64,000 nucleotides of DNA from NCBI GenBank assembly GCA_905221605.1, contig CAJNDS010002414.1, positions 262,710-326,709 on the forward strand. Reading direction: 5' to 3'. Origin of the DNA: Symbiodinium natans (Eukaryota > Sar > Dinophyceae > Suessiales > Symbiodiniaceae). Below the pieces are notes generated by a model, which was not told the origin of the DNA, did not search any database, and was given only the letters and a program-made list of their open reading frames with translations. Every line of letters begins with the position of its first letter. Position 1 is the stretch's first letter. Shown here piece after piece: positions 38,037-49,540 of the stretch. The translations under genes were made by a program, and so were the position numbers.

Positions 38037-38715
38037 GCTGCGGCCAGTCGGCGCGGCGTGGTATGCATCCACGCATTATCAGAGCAGGCGTTGCAGCACG
38101 GCACGTTGCTTCGCCAACCTTTCGCATTTTCTTTTGCTTGACTGCGGGCGAAAAGCCGCGGCAGGTTGGAAACCTGCCCATTTTGCATTCCCCGCACCTT
38201 TCTCCTCCGCCCTGCCTGTGGCCCCTCCTGCTGAGGGTGCTCTTTTGCAGGTGCTGCGGACCGTGTCCTGGTCGCGGCAATGCGCTCGCCGAAGCGCGTG
38301 TGAGCTGCATTGCCTGCGGCACAAGCCATGTGCGCGGCTCTCGCTGAGTCTGGTAGCCCGTAGGGTAGTTCCGGATAGATGAGTAGCCGTAGCCGTAGCT
38401 TAGGACCGGTAGTGTACAGTGTACCATTTGTACCATAGCTTTGCACTAGCAGCACAAAGACCTGCCCAGTACTCTGGAGCCTCGCCTGTCTGCACAAAGG
38501 TGAGAGCTCGCGACTTGGGGTGGTTTAGGGTCGTGGAGGGTTGCTGTCGTCGTGCGTCCGTCCGGTAGTGCGGGCTGCCGCCCAAGCCGCATGCCAATGC
38601 TCATGATGTGCGGGCTCTACCAGAGTCGCACGCGACACCCTCACCCTACCCCATTTGCCGCGTTGCTGAAGTGCTTGACGCACTATGAGCTCTTGGTGAG
38701 CCGGAAGCCTCGGCT
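38037..38715 (+). other. Element 3' noncoding region
   Basis: No long ORF and no recognised domain between the PLD stop and the polypurine tract. Contains one hairpin copy (38255-38276). Confidence 0.6.
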
Positions 38716-38725
38716 GAGGGGCGAA
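38716..38725 (+). promoter_or_regulatory. Candidate polypurine tract
   Basis: GAGGGGCGAA, purine-rich with one C, directly before the 3' LTR, as expected for the plus-strand primer. Confidence 0.5.
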
Positions 38726-39019
38726 TGTGAGCAGGTCAAAGCATGCATGGAGTGCTTGCTTAGTGCTAGTGCAGCTTGTAGTTTTCCCTTGCATGTGTAG
38801 TTTTGCAATTCGTAACAATGCCAATATTTTGGCTCAAGTACCGAGCTTGTGCCTTTGAGCACGGTAGAGTCGTACAGTAGCTCCTAGGTTGCTGTGCGGT
38901 CCGACCGGACGCACTCAGGCGTAGCTGCACAAGTGCTTGGACTCGCGAAGTCGTAAAACAGCGTGACCGGGCTGTGATTGCATTGGCTTAGTGCAAGTCC
39001 AGTGCTGGTCGACTTCACA
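38726..39019 (+). repeat. 3' LTR
   Basis: 293 of 294 positions match the 5' LTR. The spliced-leader-like 13-mer is at 38826-38838 and the hairpin at 38894-38914. Confidence 0.95.
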
Positions 39020-39177
39020 ATTTAATTATTTATTTATTTATTTATACTTATATTTATATCTATATTTATATTTATATTTATATTGATATTTGTATTTAAA
39101 TTTATAATTATATTCATATTTATATTTATATTTACATTTATTTTTTATATAACATTAAAGAATATAACAATATTAGA

Positions 39178-39224
<47 letters not shown>

Positions 39225-39441
39225 TATAGTATATGGTATATAATATAGCATTTTGAATATATACATATACAATATACATATACGACAAGTACATGATATG
39301 CAATATGTAACAGTTCGACAATGTAATGTTTTATGCATAAAATAGAGCTGATGGTTGGCAGCCTTACCCAGTCCGTCCTGCCAGTAGCTCCACTGTGGGA
39401 GCATCGGCGTTAACTTCAAACTCCTGACGCCCGCAAACGAC
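39020..39441. repeat. AT microsatellite right of the element
   Basis: (ATTT)n, TATTTA-type repeats and (AT)n to about 39225, then AT-rich unique DNA. It continues the same kind of DNA that precedes the 5' LTR. Confidence 0.85.
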
Positions 39442-42400
39442 TCAAATCTTCAACCAAGTGGAGAGCGGGGGAAACACCTCACATGGGCCCGCCTCCTCTT
39501 CCTCAGCCTCCTTTGCTTGGACCCACTCCCCCGCTATGAGTTCAAAGACCTGGTCGTCATCGACACCAGCCTCCTCGGCTCTTCGAGCTGCAGATTCATT
39601 CTGTTCTGCACCCGACGTCTCTCCAAGGTAATGCAACCGTGGTGCCAGAGCTTTTGCGGCTTCTGCAAACTTCTGTCCACCCATCAAGCGAAGAAACTTC
39701 ATTCGCTCCTGCACGACATCGGTGACACAGCGGCTTTCAGGCACAGGCTTTCCGAGGCTTCCCCACGCAGATCCTTGCTGTTGTGAAACTGGCTGCTCTC
39801 CCAGCCGTTGGCCGTGAGCCTAGCAATCTAGCGAGCGCCGAGCGCCAGCCCAACTTGGCAATAGCATGACGACGTGTAAAACCCGCAAGCGTCACTGTCA
39901 CCTGCCTGCCATCTTTCTGTTCGGAGCTCAGCTTTTCAGCCTCTGGCATGCTCCATATCGCCTGCATTTTGCAAACAAGCTTTCGGGCTCGTATAACAAA
40001 GTCAGCAGCATGTCCTCAGATGAAAGCAACGAGACACACACCCACCTAAGGTCAACCCCTACCGTACTCGAACTGCTGGTGCGTGTCTACCTAAAATACC
40101 GTTAGGGGCCAAGGGGTTGGCCAAAAATGCAGCCTTCCGGGGAGTCCGGAGGCAATCAGGCGAATCCGTCAAAATCCGGACTGGCCCTCGAGCGGGTGGG
40201 ATCGGCCCTCCGGAACCCTGCTGATGTGCTTTGGATGCTAAAGCCGAAGTTAACCTGGCTTCGTTGCGGTATCACCCGCATCATCGGACTTGCCAGTCAA
40301 TGCTGCCGGAAACCAGATTGTAGGGAGGGAACCATTGCCCGGAAAGGTGCGTCATGAGCACTGCCCAAAGTAAGGAAAAACACCGTGAGTGCCGAGGTTT
40401 TTCCGGTTTCGTCGAGCCGCCCCTGGGGTGTCCATGCTGGCCCAGGGGCGCATCTCTCCTTTCCGGGGTGCCGAGGCATCAGCAGCAGCAGGCCGGGTCG
40501 CCAGAAATCTGCTGCAGCTTGACGGGAAGAGAGCCTATCCCGGCCTGCGTTCTTGCATCATGAGCATCGGGAGACACAACCAGAGCCCGGAAGCCCTAAA
40601 AGAGATCCCACAAGCCATACGCCTGAACCCCAAAACCCCCTCAATGGTCTTGGTGCCTCTGAACGGCAGAAGGTTTCAGACTGGGTTTAGGGTTTAGGGT
40701 TAAATCCAGTTCTGCACCTGTTGAAGGGAGCTCAGCCTTTTCACACACCGGAGTCCCCCCCTGCAGCTTTTACCGAACCTTCTTGGCCCTATCTATACAC
40801 AGCCCACTGAATGCGACCACGTGCAGAAAGTAAAGGCAAGAGCTGGTTCAAACAAGTCTAACAGCAGTGCTCTCATCATAACCATAATATATATATATAT
40901 ATATATGTAAATGTATATGCATATTGTATTATATACATATATATATATATATTGTATATTATGTGTGTATATATATATAACTGAGACAGGCCTTGCGCTT
41001 CTGCCTTGCCTCCTCTCGCAGCCGCTCCCCTTCCTTCCTCCGATGGTCGGGATCGAGGCGCTGCCTGACAGACGTGGCCCCAAGTGCCTTTCTCAAAAAG
41101 TGCTGAACTTTTACCCCCGGGGCCCCGCAACTCATCCAGAAGCCGTTCAAAAATGCATGCGAGGGACTGCTCCGCTTGGACCAGCCGCTCCTGTAACCTT
41201 TCCTGGTTTCGCTCCAGCCAGTCTTGCAGGCGCTGCTTCTGCTGCATGAGCTCTGCGCTCTGTGCGCTCTGCTGTAAAGCTTCAGCGCGTGCCTCCTGCA
41301 CAGGATCCAGCAAGTCTGCTTACCGCGTGTGCGTGCATCCGCGGATTAACACAGCTTGTCAGCATCCAATCAAAACTGCGAAGTTCCTCCGGTGGTGGAG
41401 GTGGCGGCACGTCTTCGGCCACGCTCGGAAGACTTGAAAGACTTGGGAGGCTGGGAAGACCTGAGCACTCCCCAGCTGCCGAAGCAAGAGGACTCTTGTC
41501 TAAAAGCTTGCCAGGGCTAAGACTTCCTGTCTCTGCTTGACTTCGTAAGCGTGCAAGAATACTGTGCTTGACCTGCCAGATGGAGCCAATCATCCGAGCA
41601 ACAGCGGTTAGCCATCCTGCTGAGAAGAGGAGGATTGGGGAGGGATGGGGAAGGATCTGAAGAACACCTTGACTAACCGTGCTGCTCGCGCAGCAGGTGC
41701 CAGGTTCTGGAGCGCCACGTCGGCCAGCTCCTGCAGATCTTGCCAGCCACTTGAACTTCTGCACCCGACTTCTGCCCAGCATTTTTTGCCTGAGCCCGCT
41801 GTTCGAGCTCGCGGTCCGCCGGTCCACATGTGACCTGCCATTTCGCAACAGACTACCTTTTCTTTGGCTTTCCGTGCCGACATGTTCGGCCTGTTCCTGG
41901 CTGCTTTTGAGCAAGGCGGGTCCCTGTCAAGGAGCATGCTGAGCTGCCCGAAATCTATACGAGCACGCAACTGCACCTCCTCGTCAGACGACAGACACAC
42001 AGCTTGCGCATCAAGGGGGGCAGGCTTCTCAGCTGCCTCATGTATGTCAACCATGTCTCTTCGCTTCATTCCTTGAAGTGTTCAATCGAAAGCAAAGAGG
42101 ATGCTGCCTTGGAGCCGTTGGCACCTAGAGAGCAAGCTTTCCAGCATCACTGTTGCCACTCGGTCTTCGTGGCTTTTTGGCTTTTTTTGCGTCTAAAAAG
42201 ATGTTGGGCAAGCGATGACAAAGAGCTGAAGCCTGCTAATCCAGGCTGATCGCCGGTTGCCTGTCCATCGCTCTGAATCAACGGCACAAATGCTGCAGGA
42301 CATGCCGGAACTTGCTGGAAAAACACGCTCCTTCTCTTCTGCATCCAAGTCGATGCAGCTTGGAAGAGGGACCAGCTCCTTCAATACGAAGAAGCACGAG

Positions 42401-43380
42401 CTCAACCAAGCATCAAACCCTGCAAAACCCTTCAAAACTTGTCCGGCCTTTGCAGCTTGAGGTGCGATCTGCTTCCTCCTTTTCTTTCGCTTCGGCTGGG
42501 GCGCCGGTTCCTGGAGAGCCGAGCCGGGGCGATGGATGTCGTGCTGCCGATCTTCGCTTGAAACAAGCGAACGCTCCTCCTCCGAGTCGATGCAGATGGC
42601 CTTCAGAGTCTCTATAGACTCTAGTAGACTCTAGCAGACATCACTGGACTCTTGAAGCTTCTGGCCCCCAGAGCGCCACCTGCCTCAGCGACATCGGGCA
42701 TCGACGTCCTGAGTTGCGGTCACCGGCAAAGCGCAAGGCGGCACAGCGCAAGGCGGCAGCAGGGGACAGACCGAAGCCGAGGGCCGGTCGGCTGCGTCAG
42801 CTCAGCGCAGCTCCATCTTGGGCTGCGCTGCGGCTAGCAACGTGGACTTCATCGGCGACAGATGAGGATGGGTATCTTGCGACAGAACTCTAAAGCATTT
42901 ACGCTCATGATGACGGGGTCACCATCAGAGGCTGGTAAGGGGTTGTGTCGCAAGGCCGCGTTCAGTTCGAACTGGCGTGCGCTGGTAACGCTACTGACTG
43001 CATGCCACTGCATCGAGATCAACAACGGCTACAGAAGTTACTGTCTTTGCGATCTCTTTCCAAGTAAGCAGGCCGTGTAAGGCCAACCAAGCGAGCAAAA
43101 TGCATCGGCTGCCAGCGAAATTGCCTGCAGCGTTTTCAACTTTGCGCCGGGAGCGAAATCCATTATCCGGGAGCGAACTTGCGAGCGCCACACTGTCGAC
43201 GCTGGCAGAAAGCTCCAAAGAGCCTAAGAAGCTTAATGTACATCTCGAGCGAGAAGCTGAACGTTGAAACTGCTGCGCTTGATGCTCATTCGGCTGCAAA
43301 GCAGAAGAGCGAAGATTGACAAACGATACACGCGCCATCTGGCGCCACTCTTTGACATGCTGTTGTGAATCTATCTGCAT
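39442..43380 (-). CDS. Multi-exon coiled-coil gene with SMAP-like C-terminus
   Basis: Minus-strand exon-like segments: 43380-42990 (begins MQIDSQQHVKEWRQ); 42600-42200 with a nuclear-localisation-like PKRKKRRK; 42095-41610 (SSDEEVQLRARIDFGQLSM); 41615-41360 (IGSIWQVKHSILARLR and a PPPPPP run); 41313-40990, a heptad-rich coiled coil (QQKQRLQDWLERNQERLQER) ending near a GC donor before AT-rich intron DNA; and a terminal exon 39790-39442 with a conserved Trp followed by ERMKFLRLMGGQK. The KFLRLMGG core is typical of the small acidic protein (SMAP) domain. That all segments form one gene is inferred from strand, order and composition. Exon boundaries were not phased. Confidence 0.42.
40886..40980. 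repeat. AT microsatellite in intron-like DNA
   Basis: (AT)n and (GTAT)n between the coiled-coil exon and the presumed next exon. Confidence 0.8.
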
Positions 43381-44160
43381 TCGTGTCTTCTAGACGCTTG
43401 AGCTGGCAAAGTGTTCAAATGGCACCAGCCTACGACTAATTCGCAGGCGAAAAAAGGAAGTGAGGCCTCATAAGCTAAGCCTCAGGAGATGCGCTGAGAT
43501 CTTTCTGTCTCGACACAAGATGCCTTGGGCCCCGGCCTACCTTTGCAATGCAGAGTAGACCTGAAAATCAGGCTCGTGCACTCTTGCAGGCCCAGGAGTC
43601 CATACGCCACATCCCCCCAGGCCCATTCTTAACGCCATTCCTCAGCTCTAGACAGGAGTCACCACTTGAAACGGGACCCGATTCTACATCTTGACCAAGT
43701 GAAGACCTGCCGGCGCCGCCATGACCTTGAAGTCTGAGATTCCAGCCACCCCCACCAGAACGACGATCACCAGGATGTTCAAGGCCTATGGATGTGCTGA
43801 AACATATCGACATGGGGATTTACGAGAATTTGGGGACCCTTATGGACCCTTAGTGTAGACCCCAAACAAGGGGATTCCCTTATAGTAAGGATCCCAAAGA
43901 AAAGACCCCTAATATCCTAAACCCACATACGAGTATGTCGGGGCTCATGGCGGCGAGGTCGCTTACAGAGCAAAAGCCTCCGTACAAATCAAGTGGCGGC
44001 ATCCGACGTGCGAATTTTCTCAATGGATCAGAATGCCCTCACACCAAGATGACGTAGGCTGAAGGATCGACAGAAGAAATGGAGCCTAACTGAGCCGAAA
44101 CTGCTTACTGGAGGGCTCAGAGCTTGCTGCTACCATCCGAGGGACCCAAACAACGACCCC
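43381..44160. other. No recognised gene; possible MITE B relative
   Basis: 43813-43935 resembles family B (GGGGATTTACGAGAA at the left, C-rich 'CCTAAACCC' at the right) with repeated 'GGACCCTTA' words. The rest shows no recognised feature. Confidence 0.35.
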
Positions 44161-46078
44161 CAACCCTAAACCCTAAATGTTACAACCCCAAACCCTAAAC
44201 CTCACGGGACCGCGGGAGTGCCATGAGTCGAACCATGCGACATACCTAGTCCTTTTCGACACGAAGCACCATCTCAGAGCCCCAGAGGCGGAGGAAAAAA
44301 TGAGGAAGGCAGATTCACCGTATGGGTTTTAGGGTTTCGGGATGTTCCTCGTGTCTGCATCTAGGAGCGCCAGGCCGCTACGCACGCAAATTGAAACCCA
44401 ACACGAGCGCCGGCGAGAGCCGTCCTGAACCTCCGCTGCCTCGCACCTACCTCAACCTGATCTTTCCACTGAAGGTTCGAACCACCAAGCGCGGCCCCGG
44501 CTGATGGGGAATATTCTTAGGACATTTAATTCTCTCACGTTGTATACAGACAGAAACAAAAAAAAGGAAGCTATTCTTGAAACTTTGCGAGCATGGTCCC
44601 CAGCGGCTTTGGCTTCAACACGGTCTCCGGTGCCCTTGATAACCTCTCGACGTCTGCCGCGCGTGGTCTTCCTCAGGCGCGCGCATACAGCCGCTGCACC
44701 TCTGTCCCGAAAGAGAGGGACGACCCAAGGTCCAGATAAGAAGCCAGGGCCTCCCCAAAAGAAGCATTCAGCGCTTCTCATGTTCAACTCACTGCACTGG
44801 CAAGGGGAGAGAGCAGTCACAGTGGGAACTTGTGCTCCAGGCCATGACTGGCTCCAGAACCGTGACGAGGCCACCGTAGATGCTCTGCCTGTATAAGAAA
44901 CAGCTCAAAAAAACACAAAAAAATGTCAACAAAAACACCACCAAACATGCGGCATGCGGCGACTGGAGGAACCCGGAGGCTGGCGCTTCCACACAGGCTT
45001 CAAACTCCCCCCCCAAATCCCCCCATCTGCAGGGGGGGGGACCTTGCTCCAGCTGGCAGCAGAAAGATGCTCAGGCCCAGCACGGCTGCCTTGGGCAGTG
45101 AACAACACGTGGTAAACCCATGCCTTAACGAAGCGGCGACATCCCAGGCATCTGTGATGCGCACGAGGAGTTCCCAGCGGCCATGACCTGCACCAGAAAG
45201 ACAGGATGACAGAAAGAAGTGCTGCCACACTACCTAATTCTACTACGGAAGATCATGTGTAATACTCTTCTTAAACACTCATGCTGAGCCTTCTTGCTGT
45301 TAGTTCTATCTTTCAGCACCATCATGCTTATCAGCTTCTTTCGGCCGGCGCCTTTCCCTTCCTCTCGCCGAAAGCCTCTCTGCTCGTGCGAGTCGAAATA
45401 GTTCACCTGGAGCTCACGACACTCAAGGGCAACGTACCCTGTGTAGCGGTATGTAACTTGGGATGCTCCCCCTTCTACTAGCAGTCCTTCATAAGGATTG
45501 TAGTAACCATAGTAACCCCCTACAAATCCCTTCTAAGGACTGTTAGTATAGCAGTTTGGGGATTCACTCAAGACAGCACGTGATCAGCAGGACATGGAAA
45601 GTCTTTAGGACTCCTAAACCCTGAACCCTAAACCCCAAAATCCTAAACCCTAAACCCTGAACCCTAAACCCCAAAATCCTAAACCCTAAGCCCTAAACCC
45701 CAAAATCCTCAACCCCTGCCGGGAAGCTGGGGAGCGGGCACATCGCTGAAGCTGCGCGCCAGACTTCTGGGCCTGGCACTCACCGGCTCATAACTCTTAC
45801 TGTTGGTTCGTGGGGAATGAGGGAGTGAGGGAATACCTATATAATCCTTCAAAGGGTATAGATATATATATATATATAGAGAGGGGATAGAGGGTACCCT
45901 ATATAATCCCTGAAAGGGTACATATATATATATATATATAGGAGTGAGGGAATCCCTCCTATAATCCCATCAAAGCCACATGGACTCCGCAGGCATCCAT
46001 GGCAGAATCAGCCCTTTAGGGTTTAGGGTTTAGGGCTTAAAAGTTTAGGGTGTAGGGTTTAGGGTTTAGGGTTTAGGG
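44161..46078. repeat. Scattered short telomere-like arrays and MITE relatives
   Basis: Degenerate CCCTAAA/TTTAGGG runs at about 44161-44200, 45615-45712 (with CCCCAAAATCCTAAA variants) and 46016-46078. A family D-like inverted repeat (TACTAGCAGTCCTT and AAGGACTGTTAGTA) is at 45476-45548 and a family C-like 5' end starts at 45797. 44504-45230 has several overlapping open frames on both strands; none is recognised. Confidence 0.5.
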
Positions 46079-46759
46079 TGCCCTACATCCATGGAAAATT
46101 CAACCAATCTGTCTTCCCTGAGGTGCGGGCAGCAGAGATTGCATCAGCCAGCCGAGTCTTGAGCTCGGAGAAACTTGCCGGGCTACTCCTTGCCAGAAAA
46201 GACGCAGCTGTCTATGCACCTCTCTGCAAGCAAAAAGAGCTGCTTCGAGAGTCCTCACTCTGAAGCTAAGCAATCTGTTGATGGGCATGTTACCCCGCCA
46301 GCACCCAAACAGCACGCAAGGCAGTGCAATATGTGATGTGGGCGCTGCAAGGGGGATCATCTGCAGGTGGTTTGGCGGTGGAGTGCTCCAGTGACGGTCA
46401 TTAAGTTGCTTGAGGGCTGAGGACGGCAAGGAGAACGAACTACGAGTATACTCTATGACTTTGTTACCTGATAACCTCACACCATGACTTTATCGCCTGA
46501 TAACCCCACAACAAGGCCGGGGAAAGATTTGCAAGCAGGAAACAAGTTTCTGCATGATGCAGCTGTATGCATCACATGCAGTGTCTGCCTGGACAGCCTC
46601 GTGCTTCCAGGCACCAGCGAGAAAGGATTGCATCAGACTCCGTGCGGAGACTGCCATTAAGCACTAAGCACTATATAAGCCATACCTTGATGGTCTGAAT
46701 TCAATAAGGTGGTATCCGAGTCCGGAACGTTCCAGAACTTAAAAGCCGACTTGTCAGCG

Positions 46760-48560
46760 TCAGTCGCTCGCTTTGATGCGACTCTCTGTCAACGGCCGTC
46801 TCTCCCCGAGCGTACTTTTGAGGACTTTGGCTTGTCGCACAATGGGTCCAGGAGGCGCCTGAATACCGTAGTGTCCATGGCAGCCCCAAGGCATAGATTG
46901 CATAGTCTCATCGCCCAAATGGAAGCTTGCTGGGGCAGACCGCGTAGTAACCTGGACCTGCGGAGGCACATGGTGCTGCGGCAGGCTGCCCGGCCATGCC
47001 ATCGTTGCCATGCTTGTGGGCGTTGCAAAAGAATGGCTTCTCGGTGGCCACGCCAGCATCGGGGGTGCATGCGCTGGAAAGGGAGCTGCCATGGGTCCTT
47101 GCAACCGATCACTTCGGGATTCTACACGGCAGGACAAGGTGAACGGGGACGACTCTCCCAAATTCGACACTGGCCCATGGCTAGATATTTCAATCGCAGA
47201 ATCCGCACGCTGAAGCTGGCTTTTAATTGGCTTTTTTTTCAAGAGGTCCTGGAACAGGTCCTGGATACTCCGTGCCAGGAAAGGGCGGTCTTGCCATACC
47301 CTGGCCGAGGCAAGGAGGCCTTGGATCCAACATCGGGGCGAAGACATTCAGCTCAGGAAGCGGCGGAAGGGTGGGAGCGAGCAACAGCGGTGGCTGAAGA
47401 TCCCCACGTCTCCCAGGTCCGTTTCCCAGAGCTCGAGGCTTGCGTGGTCCAAGAGCTGTCAGGGAGGCACAGGCACTCTGAAAGACTGCAGAAGAAAGAC
47501 TCTGCAGAAAGGCATGGTATCAATGGTATCTTGACAGGTCCCGCCTCGGATGCCTTCCATGGCTTCAGCCGCAGCTGATTGCAGAGCATCGGTCGCTCTG
47601 CCTGCTAGCGACGAAAGGTGCGGCTCGGCTGTCGTCGCGGCGCTTTGCAGCTGCGTCCCGAGGAACACCAAAGCATCTTTGCTGCCAGTCCAGAGGCCGG
47701 CACCTGGTTTAGGGGGGGGGTGGGGAGTTGGGTGGACCTATGGGCCTCGAAGGCTTAGGGATGCCCCCAAATATCCAAGAGGTTGCCGTAAGTGCCGGAC
47801 CCACTTGTGCGGAAGCGTGCCACATCCAGTCGGAGTCCCATTGAGAAGGCACGGCTGCACTGGGGCCGACGGCACTGCAGCAGCCAAAAACAGGCCACGG
47901 GCTCTGCTGCGTTGGCGATCCAGCCTTAAAGTGCAGTGCCGACACGGAGTGTTAACATGCATGGAATGTTGCTATTTTGCTTTCTCATATTGTATAATTG
48001 TCTCGCCCTCCGAGAACTGGGATACCGTGATGTCTGAGGATCAAGCCTCCTCGTGGGCATCCACTTCTTCGGAAGTCGCTGTCGTCAGGGCGGCCAAAGA
48101 GCTGTCCACTTCATGGGGGCTTACAGGTAGACTGTCAACCTTCTCCCCAGCTTTCTCGTGGTTTCCAGCGCGAGGCGACAGCGCCTGCAGGGGCAGAAAT
48201 TTAGCCACACCATGCCACACTCATGGCTTCGTCTCACTGCTGGTTTGGGTTTCAGAACTTCCGAGCCTTTGCAGATCGCAGCAGCGTCGGCCGCTCCACT
48301 TCGCTGATGCTCACGTGACCGGTGTCGCTGCTGACCGCAGACTGGCTCCTGGAAATGAGCCCCGGGCAACTCAGCTGTGGAACTGCGGAGGCTCTCCCGT
48401 CGGCTGGGAGGAGGTCTCGTGGTTCCCGTGGCTCTGGCTCCTCAGACCGGCTTTGACTCGGCCCAAAAAACTGCCAAGCAAACTTCTACCAAAAAGCGGT
48501 CACAGAAGGAATGCCGAGGCTCCGCTGCTCCAATCTGCTTCTGAACGCCTCGCAGGCAGC
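46760..48560 (-). CDS. Ser/Pro-rich exon-like segments, unrecognised
   Basis: Minus-strand open segments 48550-48240, 47945-47730, 47671-47460 and 47347-46760 have a Ser/Pro-rich but non-repetitive composition. The longest is 195 codons and contains QDLFQDLLKKKPIKSQLQRA. The plus strand is also open over parts of the same DNA (46709-47578), so the coding strand is not certain. Confidence 0.3.
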
Positions 48561-48575
48561 CTCGATTGCCTCTGA

Positions 48576-49540
48576 AAAGCTCCGGTAGGGCACGGTATTG
48601 AGATGCACCTCGGAAGTGTGGAGAACTGCATCATTTTTCCCCCCCCACCTTCCCCTGCAACCCCCCAACGTGTACCCCTTTTCGTTCATATTGCAAGTCC
48701 AAGGCCAGGGGTGTTCACGGACCTGTGCCTCCTTGGGCTTCCTTTCGGGGGTCTTGTTTGAAGGCCTTCTTTAAAGGAAGAACCGAAATCACGTGCTGGG
48801 ATTTGCTTCCTTTCGCCTGGCGATCCTCGGGAAAAACCCATACACCCGGAGACACCTCCAGCCGCTTCCGCTCCTAAAGAAGGTGTAGGAGTCCCGCCCC
48901 CCCTCTAGAAACTCGCTGGGGCCCGATGCCCCGACCCCCAACCCGGCTTCTTTGGCAAACCTCAGAAACCGCTTAGCTCTGAACCCTAAGCCCCAAAAGC
49001 AATCAACTCTCGATTCCGACCGGGCTTTCTCGACTTGCGGGAGGGAGTAATCTCGACACTTCTCATGCAGTCAAAGCACACCCGCTGAAACAGGTCGGTG
49101 CCATGCTCTTCGGCTGTGGCGGCTACGACGGCTAGAAGTCGGGTCGGTCTGAGCAGGTAAGCTGCGAACACCAAGTCTCACCGCAGCTGAGCTTTGAGGT
49201 GAAGCCGACGACCACGCAGTCAAGCAGGCAGCAGCGACTGCTAATAAACAGACAATAGTAGTAGATAGGACCCTAAACCCGAAGCTGTAAACTGCCGCAG
49301 CCCTCACTGTAAACCCCAAACCTTACTTCAATCGCACTGACCAGGAGGCTCTGAACATGTGGCGCGCCTCTGCAGGACGAGCAGCGAAGCCTTTCGGCAT
49401 GTTCGACTTCAAGACTCCGAAACTCTGGAAAGATCCCAAAGGTTTAGGGCGTAGGGTTCAGGGTACAGGGTTGAGGGCTTTGGGTTTAGGGTTTAGAGTT
49501 TAGAGCTTCGGATTTAGGCCGTAGGGCTTAGGGTGCTGCG
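48576..49540. other. No recognised gene; degenerate telomere-like tract at 49440-49540
   Basis: C-rich tracts near 48640-48665 and 48898-48905, and a degenerate TTTAGGG-like run at the right end. Nothing else is recognised. Confidence 0.35.

Larger units (their letters stand above)
21159..38914 (+). repeat. Dispersed covarying bulged-G hairpin family (about 21 copies)
   Basis: Pattern: three bases, G, four bases, a 3-8-nt loop often GTGTCCT, then the complement of the four and of the three. The G on the 5' side stays unpaired. Copies at 21159, 21361, 21401, 21443, 21884, 22436, 25096, 26585, 27061, 30643, 32366, 32438, 32501, 33038, 33466, 34037, 35771, 36508, 37259, 38255 and 38894 (each 17-23 bp). 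Stem pairs covary, for example GTCC/GGAC, GCCT/AGGC, GCCC/GGGC, GGTC/GACC and GACC/GGTC, and the outer pair AGC/GCT at 32501. All copies are on the plus strand. None was noticed outside the element. Confidence 0.8.
20991..39019 (+). mobile_element. Complete 18.0-kb Ty3/gypsy-like LTR retrotransposon with rearranged pol
   Basis: Bounded by two 294-bp LTRs that differ at one position (A at 21210, G at 38945), so the insertion is recent. LTR ends are TGTGA and TCACA. The flanking ATTT (20987-20990 and 39020-39023) could be a 4-bp target duplication, but the target is a low-complexity repeat. The internal region (17.4 kb) is far longer than usual for the class and encodes, in order: Gag/CCCH fingers, protease, RT thumb plus RNase H, integrase, BAH-like and methyltransferase-like domains, RT fingers/palm, Tpt1-type RNA 2'-phosphotransferase, and a zinc-finger/TM/SWIM/PLD protein. 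Gypsy affiliation follows from the RNase H and thumb motifs and from the integrase with its GPY/F-like end. The flanks differ in composition: the element is GC-rich and free of telomere-like arrays. Confidence 0.95.

Noticed and set aside
46709-47578. A plus-strand gene of 289 codons
   Set aside because: The minus strand over the same DNA is at least as protein-like; without transcripts the plus-strand reading is not supported.
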